From: Pyronema omphalodes
Lineage: Eukaryota; Ascomycota; Pezizomycetes; Pezizales; Pyronemataceae
Assembly: GCA_024516155.1 (NCBI GenBank)
Contig: JAJJXM010000045.1
Span: 124,001-188,000, forward strand
Reading direction: 5' to 3'
Length of the DNA stretch: 64,000 bases
Within the stretch, counting starts at the first letter, position 1. Each line of letters begins with the position of its first letter. This document shows, one piece after another, positions 57,060 through 64,000 of this stretch. Below the pieces are notes generated by a model. That model worked only from the letters and a program-made list of their open reading frames with translations, ran no database searches and was not told the DNA's origin. Both the position numbers and the translations under genes were made by a program.

Positions 57060-58440
57060 TCTTTGTCAGGGCGTCCGGTTTTCCTCCCAACGTTCCCGGT
57101 CGATAGGTGATCACAAAGTTAAACCGAGACAGGAACTCGGACCAGCGTGCTTGTCGTCTATTCAGCAGCTTTGTCGTCATAAAGTATTCAGATTCTTGTG
57201 ATCCGTCAATACTTTTATAGGGAAGGCGGAGCCCTCTAAGTGGGGACGCCATTCCTCAAACAACGAACTATTGCCAGTAGTTCTTGTCGTAGATTTCGTA
57301 GTTGCATTCTGCCGGGGAATGCTTCTTGGAATAAAATGCGACGGGGTGTAACACGTTATCGTCGTCGTATTGTGATAAAACTCCAGCGGACACATAGTCA
57401 GATGCGTCTGTTTCTACTACAATCGGTTTCTCGTAGTCGAAGTGCTTGAGATGGTGCTGATGTAAATGCGTCCTTCAGTCGGTCGAAGGCGCTTGCTGAT
57501 CTTACCCCAGACAAAGGGGATTGCTTTACCATCTTTCTTTTTGGTCAGAGCTGTAAGCGGGGAGACCACTTTTGAGTAGTCTTTGATAAATCTTCGGTAG
57601 AAATTCGCGAAGCCCAGGAACTCTTGGACCTGTTTCAAATTGGTTGGTTCCTTCCAATCTCTCACTGTGGCTACTTTGGAATCCATCATGCGCGCGCCGT
57701 CGCGGCCGATGTTGTAGCCCAGGTTACTGTACTTCTGCCTTAGCAAACTTACACTTCTCTGGCTTCAAGTGCAGTTTTTCTTGTTTGAGTCGTTCCAAGA
57801 TCTTTCGGACGTGTGCGGTGTGATCGGGCTTTGTTTCGGAGGAATACGAGGATATCGTCCAAGTATGCCGTACAAAACTGGTCTAGGTATGGTCTCAGGA
57901 CATCATTATAAATGCCTGGAAATCGGCAGGCGCGTTGGTGAGCCCAAACGGCATCACTTTCGATTCAAACAGGCCGTACCGTGTGCGGAGGCCGTCTTCC
58001 ATTCTTTCGCCCTTCTGCCATTCTGATAAGATTATAAGCGCTGCGGACATCAAGGGTCGTAAGTATTGAGCTTTGGAAAGATTCATCATCGTTTCCTGTA
58101 TCAATGGCAGCGGGTACCGGTTCTTCTCGGGTACCTTCATTCAGTCTTCGGTAGTCGACACACAGGCGTAGGGATCCGTCTGATTTTTCACGAATAATAT
58201 CGGCGAGGCGGCTGGTGATTGGGAGCGTTGTATAAATCCTTCTCCAAATTCTCATCGAGCCATGTTTTCAGCGTCTGCAACTCGTTGCGTGACAGCGAGT
58301 ATAACGGGCCAAAGGGCGGAACGAATCCCTCTTTCAGTGGGATCTTGTGGTCGTAGGGTCGGTGCGGGGGAAGTTCCTTCGCGTTGACCTCCTTGAATAA
58401 ATCGAGGTAGTCATGATACTCCTCGGGGATCATAGTCTTT
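57060..58440 (-). pseudogene. LTR element 3 reverse transcriptase and ribonuclease H
   Basis: [14 protein letters not shown] (58430), [34 protein letters not shown] (58160), [18 protein letters not shown] (first catalytic Asp), [15 protein letters not shown] (57950-57905), an [11 protein letters not shown] region in another frame (57860), and [19 protein letters not shown] (57625-57570). RNase H has [23 protein letters not shown] (57425-57355), KELLAIV and LTDHKNLN (57195). At least five frame changes. Confidence 0.85.
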
Positions 58441-58869
58441 CAGTTCGTCGTCCGTGAGGGGGGGCTTGTCTTGTAGGGCGACCGGTGATCTCGTCCAACG
58501 ATAGCGAGAACACTGTCAGGCTTTCGTCTTTACCCTTTCCTTGAAGTCGGTGATGGTTTTAGACTTGAGATCTCTATTGGGGGTTCGTCCGGGGGGTCGG
58601 GGACCGAGTCTTCCAACTCCGGCAAGGGGTTTTGTGTCGGGCTCGTGGACAGCGGGAGGGGGGCCTCGAGTCCAGGACCTCGACACCGGTTGTGCTCACA
58701 GGCAACGGGGTGCAGTTCCTTAGGCAGTATTCGGAGCGAAGCTTACAGTGTTGGAACTGAAGCTATTGGTTACATCGTGTTTCTTCAACCAAGGGGATAC
58801 CCAACACCACCGGGTAGTGACCCAGCTTGGTGACAAACATGGGAAGGGTTTCCGTAGTGACCGTGATGG

Positions 58870-59100
58870 TTACACTCTACTTGGGCGAGGTGTGTTATTT
58901 TCCTGAGGATATGGGGCGGCCGTCGATAACTTCGGACCGTTCGGGCGGTGGATAGGGGGGTTAGGGGGAGTTTGTGATGGCGGGCGAAATTGCGGGTCAA
59001 CAAAGGCGATACCAGTGGCGCCGCAGTCAACGAGCGCTACTGTTTTCACGGAGCGGTTATTGGAAAACAAGGAACAGGAGAGGACAAGGTGTTTGCCATT
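58870..59100 (-). pseudogene. LTR element 3 aspartic protease
   Basis: VKTVALVDCGATGIAFVD (about 59050-58995) is the active-site block, followed by a short frame. The remaining domain is in other frames to 58730. Confidence 0.65.
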
Positions 59101-59193
59101 CTAACTTTCAGTAAAACTTGCGCCCGATAATAGCAATGTATCAGCAATCATAGTATTCCCACCAGCGGCAGAGCCATCTTCTTGGCGCTTGGT

Positions 59194-60724
59194 TTATTCT
59201 TTTCCCGCAACTTTCTTCTTCAGCTCCACTAATTCCACACTCGCCACTTTAACATTCGTCTTGCGCGGGCACGACGCAGCCATGGGCGAGGCCACCGCAG
59301 TAGAGGCAACGTCCTTCTGATAGGCTGGGTCGCGCGCTCCTGTGCCGACAGTTCTGACGGGGGTCCCTGGGCCGGGGGTTTGCTTGCTGGAGGAGGCGGT
59401 TGGTGGGCTTGGTAGCGGGGGTGGGGCGACTGGTGGTGGGGGTTGCACGGTGGTCGGGGTTAGTGGTCTTGAACTTGGCCGACGTTGGTACGCAGCTTGC
59501 GGAGGTTTTTCAAGTGCCCTTAATTGGGAGTCCAATTTTTGACACTGTCGACGAATTCGTTGCATCGTGGTGGTGGGCGGGGGCACCAACCAACTTCTCG
59601 TGTAGCTCAAGGGACAGGCCGTTACGCAGGGCATCCATGGTGGCGGCTTCGTCCCAGCCTAACTCTGCGACTAGGCGGGAGAACTCTGCGTAGTAGTCCG
59701 AAAATTCGCGGTTGTTCTGTCGGAGATTTGTAGTTTGAAACGAGCCGTTGCGCGCTCGTCCGGGTCTCCGAAGGTACGCTGTAAAATTTTAATGACGTCC
59801 TCGACGTCGTTGAGAGCCCAGCGGTTGCCGTTTTCCTTGATGTAAGGAAGAATCTGATCCAGGGCGCGTCCGCGGAGGCGGCCCATGGCGTAAGAAATCC
59901 GTTTATGGGGGGTCGGGAAACGTAGTTCATCGCTCACTAACTTGATACGAAGCAAGGAGACAAAGCGGCGGAGGTCCTCCCTGTTGGACCCGTCGAAGGT
60001 TGGCGGATCCGAGATTTTGTCTCCGTTACGCGGATGCCGGGGGAGGCGAGTAGCGCGTTGATGAGTCACGCTGGCGGGTGAGTCTTTCTCGTAGTAGTGG
60101 ATTTCGTTTGTATCGGCTTGCTCCTCCGGGGTTAGGAGGATCTCGGGGTCACGGGGGGGGGTCTAGGAATTGGTGCGATTATCGCGGGGGCGGGGGCTGC
60201 GGCTGCGGCTGTGGTAGGGGGTGCGGCTCGCGGTGCTGGTTCTGGGCCGTTCGGGTAGACCTGGACGGAGCCAGTCTGGATCACGACAGGGGGAATGGGG
60301 CAGGGGTGGGAGCTTCCGGAGCGCGGGGGCGACAGGGCTGGATACCCGAGTGCTGTTACGGAGCCGGGGGTTTCCGCGAGGTCGTTTAGAGATAACCCGT
60401 GGGGTGGTCCTGAGCGTCTAAATGGATTGTGCGAGTTGTTTTGTAAAGGTGAGCGGTTCATGGCCGTCGGGAACTGGGTCATGGCGGCGGCGTTCACAAT
60501 TTGTTGCCAGTGGCCTTCGTCAATAAGTTTAATATGCATCTGGCGGGCTCTGAGGATTGGCTTGAGTCTGATGGTGCGGCGGATGTGCTCCTGATAAGTG
60601 TAGTCCTGGAGTTGCCAGCGGACCACAAGGTAGCAGTTATTTTCTGCTCGTCGGATGGTTCTTCGCACTGCGCCAGCGAATCTGTCGGGGATCCCAAAGG
60701 TTTCGTATAAGGTGTGCGTTTCAA
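59194..60724 (-). pseudogene. LTR element 3 gag
   Basis: An N-terminal polar part (60724-60494) is followed by a helical and Pro/Ala-rich part (60668-60132). The capsid-like domain (60069-59671) has PPTFDGSNREDLRRFVSLLRIKL, RISYAMGRLRGRALDQI and IKILQRTFGDPDERATARFKL. A Pro/Thr-rich tail follows, with a degenerate zinc knuckle CLYCGGLAHG near 59310-59275. Three frame changes separate the parts. Confidence 0.75.
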
Positions 60725-60803
60725 GAGCTTGTTTAGTGCGTGGTCCAGGCAGAACCGGTGCGGTTCATGCGTGTCGGTTGAATAGTTAATCGATCGAACG
60801 TAA

Positions 60804-61328
60804 TGTCAGGGACACGAGAACGGACGTTCAAGGGACACACTGAACACTACCGGAAAGAGGGACTAGGCAGGTTCCGGAACGGGGAACGGCAGGACAAGGA
60901 CCGAAGTGCTCGTCAGACGGACGGCACACTAAACAGGGACAGGGACAAGGACAAGAGTGACGTAGGACTTAGGAGAGGAATCTTATATAGGAGTCAGGAG
61001 AAGACACAAGACGTTCGATGGAGAATCTCGACAACGGGGAGGCAAGCCTCCTTATGTACAAAGGGGCGGCCAGCACTCTTGCTGGGCCGTCATACAATCA
61101 TCGCTACATGAGCTTCCGTTCTCCATCGATTCACTGCGACGCCACAGCTCTCCAGCTCGTGGTACGTCATCCATCATCAATCAGTCTCTCAGTCAACATG
61201 GCACGGCACACACAACAACACACAACACAACGGCAACACAACACGGCAAGACAACGGCACGATGTCAATCAACAACCACGACAACATGATGACGCAACAC
61301 AACGGCTCGTCAGCCGTGTGCCGTGACA
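60804..61328 (-). repeat. LTR element 3, 5' LTR
   Basis: 525 bp. A minus-strand TATA box CTATATAAGA is at 60981-60990; the 3' LTR version is scrambled by small indels (ATTCTATATTAGG). Confidence 0.92.
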
Positions 61329-61333
61329 GCTAT
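61329..61333. repeat. Target-site duplication of LTR element 3 (right)
   Basis: GCTAT, exact copy of 54950-54954. Confidence 0.9.
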
Positions 61334-61500
61334 CCCTTCCCGAAGTTTGCGGATTACCTCCTGGAGTTCCGTATCGGTCCTCGTTTTTTCCCGAATTTTG
61401 GTAAGGAGGGGGGTGTCCGGGGTGAGTTTTATCAATTGTGTCTCGTTCACATGAAAGACTTCCTGGGGAAGGAGGACTCGGCTTCGGTTCTGCCGGTGCT

Positions 61501-63489
61501 TCATCTCCCCTTCCCAGGTTTTCCTGCCAACTTCCCCGGACGATACGTGATCGTGAAGTCATAGTTAGCCAGTTGTTCCGCCCATCGGGCCTGTCGGAGG
61601 TTGAGGTCCCTCTTTGTTTGCCAATATTCTAGGTTTTTATGGTCTGACAGTATCCGGATACTGTGTTTCGTCGATTTGCAGTACGTCGACCACTTGTCCA
61701 ATGCCTCCACTATTGCCAGGAGCTCCTTATCGTGGATGTCGTAATTGAGCTCCGCTTCTTTTAATTTTCTTGAAAAATAGGCAAGGGGGTGCAGTACGTT
61801 GGAGTCGTCGGGTTGTGAGCAGACTGCCCCGATGGCATAGTCTGAGGCGTCTGTCTCCAGGGTGAGTGGCCGATCCGGGTCGAAATGTTGCAGGATCGGT
61901 TGGGATATCATTGCCGTCTTCAGTTGCTCAAAGGCCCGTTGTGTCTCGTCGTTCCATTCCCAGGGTACCTGTTTTTTCGTCAATCGTGTCAATGGCGTGG
62001 TGATCTTGCTGAAATCCCGGATGAATCGACGGTAAAAGTTGGCGAATCCCAGGAAACTTTGGACTCCCTTCACATTTACCGGTTCCTTCCATTCCTTAAC
62101 CGCCCTAATTTTCTCGGGGTCCATCTGCAACCCTGTGGGGGAGATGATGTATCCCAGGTATTCCGTCTTTTTTGTGTGGAATTCACATTTCGAGGGTTTC
62201 AGGGTCAGTCCTACGTCCCTTAACCTTTCCAGGACCATGCGTACGTGTCTCTGATGCTCCGCCAGATCATCCGAGTAGATCAATATGTCGTCGAGATAGG
62301 CGATGCAAAAGATGTCAAGGTAATCACTTAAGACTTCGTTCATCCATCGTTGAAACGAAGCTGGAGCATTTGTCAAACCAAATGGCATCACCAAATACTC
62401 GTATAGACCGTACTAGGTACGGAACGCAGTTTTCCATTCATCTCCTGTGGCTATTCGGAGGTTATGGTATGCATCTCGCACATCTAATTTGGTATAGATC
62501 TTGGCGTTGGAAAGTCTATCCAACGCTTCCCCTATCAGCGGGAGTGGGGTGCGATCCTTGATTGTGATTTCGTTGAGTCGTCGGTAGTCGACGCATAACC
62601 GTAGGGTACCATCCTTTTTCTTAACGAAATGGATTGGGGCTCCCGCTGGAGACGTCGACCGTCGGACCCAACCCCTCTTTTCATTCTCTTCCAAGTAATC
62701 CCTCAGTACTCGCAGGCGTTCCTCATCGAGGGCTCGCAGGGGTTCGAACGGCGGAACCTTTCCGTCCATCAAGGGGATCCTGTGGTCATGATGTCGGTGC
62801 GGAGGCAACCCTACCGCCTCTTTTTCCCTAAATGCGGAGAGGTAATCTGCATATTCCGGTAGTATTATTTCTTCCAGGGAGTCAGGTTTGTTCTTCCCCG
62901 CTCGGATTATGGTACTCGCGAGTTCCAATTCCCCGGAAGTGGCAATTGATTTGGCGGGAGCGGTTTCCCAGTTCCCCGGCTCTTCCTGGTTGGTTGGCGC
63001 AGTAGCGGTTGATTTGGCGGGAGCGGTTTCCCAGTTCCCCGGTCCCTTCTGGTTGGCTGGCGCTTGCGGGGGTTGCCGCGAAGCGCACTGAGGCGAGTCG
63101 GGATCGACCTCGGTGGATTCCGCGCGCCTAGATCCCTGTACGCTTTCCATATCCTCGTCCTCCGACTCTTCCACTTCTTCTCCTTCTTCATCCTCTTCTA
63201 TACTTTCTCCCCAGATCTCTTGGATGCGAAGCTCATCTTCCTCATCCATCTGGAGCATTTCCTTCGGCCCTTCCATACCATAGGCGTGCTCCGCTTCCTC
63301 GTGTATCCGTTGATTATATTCTTTTTCTGCCCCCCGTTCCGACACGGTTGTGGCATGGGGCGAGGTAGGAAGGCAGTTCTTTCCCTCCGCATCTCTCGAA
63401 GTTGAAGACAATCCTTCCTTCTTTCCAGTCGATGCTGGGGTTGTGTTTCCGCAACCAAGGCAGTCCCAGGATAATGGGTGCGTTGCCAA
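61501..63489 (-). pseudogene. Chromovirus 2 reverse transcriptase and ribonuclease H, one in-frame stop
   Basis: The cleanest pol in the window: 358 codons (63489-62413) and 297 codons (62394-61501) in the same frame, separated by a single TAG at 62413-62415. Motifs: [94 protein letters not shown] (catalytic DD), [18 protein letters not shown], then RNase H with [37 protein letters not shown] and LSDHKNLEYW. The TAG could be a mutation, a sequencing error or read-through. Confidence 0.9.
62940..63060 (-). repeat. 54-63 bp tandem repeat in the chromovirus 2 protease-RT linker
   Basis: GCGGGAGCGGTTTCCCAGTT recurs (about 62957 and 63020) and encodes EEPGNWETAPAKS / KGPGNWETAPAKS. The linker of chromovirus 1 has a different tandem repeat at the same place. 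Confidence 0.75.
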
Positions 63490-63750
63490 TGGTAATACAG
63501 TGGAGCCGAATATCTTCCCTATGGTCGTTGATCACCATGGTCACCATGGCATCGTGGGTTACTGGGCCCCATCCAATTCCCGTCCGTCTACAGCGAGAAC
63601 CTTTCGTGGGGTTAATTTTTTCGCGCAGGGCAATCCCTGCTGTTTCACATATTTTCGATCTATAAAATTCTCCGTGGCCCCGCAGTCGATCATGGCCGTG
63701 GTGTGGTATTCTTTCTTATTTCGTCCGATTAATTTACTCGCAGGATGATT
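63314..63750 (-). pseudogene. Chromovirus 2 aspartic protease
   Basis: HTTAMIDCGATENFID (about 63705-63660) is the active site; APIILGLPWLRKHNPSIDWKEGRIVF (63490-63415) is the C-terminal hallmark ILGxxWLxxxNPxIDW. A frame change lies near 63550. Confidence 0.75.
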
Positions 63751-63954
63751 TTTTTCGTTTCTTCTCTATGGTCCTACACTCGAGATTCTATCCGCCGGTC
63801 CTGCCGTGGTTGAACTGGTGGGCGACAGTTGCCCCAGGAATCCACCTTTTCCTTTTATTCCTGGGGATTCCCTTTTCCCGACGTCTCACCGAGTCCCTCG
63901 TCTACCAATGTAGTTTCCGCTGCTCTGAATAATTTCTTACTTGGGCACTTCGCA

Positions 63955-64000
63955 GCGTAGTGTCCCACCTTCCCACAGTTAAAACATTCGTTATTCCGCT
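63955..64000 (-). pseudogene. Chromovirus 2 gag zinc knuckle (cut by window edge)
   Basis: The minus strand reads ECFNCGKVGHYAAKCPSKK, CX2CX4HX4C, the same knuckle as at 45546-45587. The rest of gag lies outside. Confidence 0.75.

Larger units (their letters stand above)
54955..61328 (-). mobile_element. LTR element 3, Ty3/gypsy retrotransposon nested in chromovirus 2
   Basis: 6374 bp, minus strand, with LTRs 54955-55473 (3') and 60804-61328 (5') and a perfect 5-bp target duplication. It encodes gag, protease, RT, RNase H, integrase and a chromodomain-like end. There is no third frame: the chromodomain is followed almost at once by the LTR. It is the youngest insertion of this stack by position. 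Confidence 0.93.
61329..64000 (-). mobile_element. Chromovirus 2, 5' part
   Basis: Continuation of the element broken at 54954, runs off the right edge. The order on the minus strand is the zinc-knuckle end of gag (63955-64000), protease, linker, RT, RNase H and the start of the region before integrase. Confidence 0.92.

Noticed and set aside
1..64000. Repeat-induced C-to-T mutation (RIP) as cause of the broken elements
   Set aside because: Breaks are overwhelmingly indels, the elements keep high GC, and TAG/TAA from CAG/CAA are few. A dinucleotide index would be needed to exclude mild RIP.

Overview
The window looks like a repeat-rich region of a filamentous fungus, most likely an ascomycete. 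The evidence is short introns (40-94 bp) with GT..AG ends and TACTAA/GCTAAC-type branch sites, a Tad-like LINE with ribonuclease H, Ty3/gypsy chromoviruses, and almost no recognisable host genes. A truffle-like Pezizomycete would fit, but that is inference. No tRNA, rRNA, CRISPR or prokaryotic signal was found.

Layout. (1) 1-4450 is the 3' end of a hypothetical gene (family 1, copy C, plus strand) followed tail-to-tail by family 2 copy 1 (minus). The same block recurs as a direct repeat at 20570-24980 (family 1 copy A, family 2 copy 2). (2) About 5681-22270 and about 31985-41936 are the arms of a large inverted duplication. Each arm carries a family 1 gene (A plus, B minus), its 5' flank and a small upstream locus (locus G). 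The arms differ by insertions: a full-length LINE (6457-12426, 15-bp target duplication) and a hAT-type MITE (14221-14962, 8-bp target duplication) in the left arm, and a 1.4-kb segment in the right arm. (3) The centre (22.3-32 kb) holds family 2 copy 2, simple repeats, a short Ser/Thr-rich ORF, a membrane-protein gene and a convergent two-exon gene. (4) From 41.94 kb to the end the right arm is broken by a nested stack. LINE B was hit by chromovirus 1 (43779-51451) and by chromovirus 2 (from 51818), and chromovirus 2 was hit by LTR element 3 (54955-61328, perfect 5-bp target duplication). Chromovirus 2 resumes at 61329 and runs off the window.

Family 1 genes have a long disordered first exon rich in Pro, His, Gln and Asn, then four small exons with conserved intron lengths (69-71, 55, 40-41 and 58 bp). 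Each copy is broken at different sites. Nearly all breaks here, including differences between the two LTRs of one element, are small indels. Some apparent pseudogenes may therefore be long-read assembly errors.

The most unusual item is a third reading frame in chromoviruses 1 and 2. It lies 3' of the chromodomain, has conserved Cys/His clusters and an AINLSFY motif, and ends in a hydrophobic helix encoded inside the 3' LTR. Its codons differ between the two elements mainly at silent positions, so it looks like a selected, tail-anchored accessory protein.
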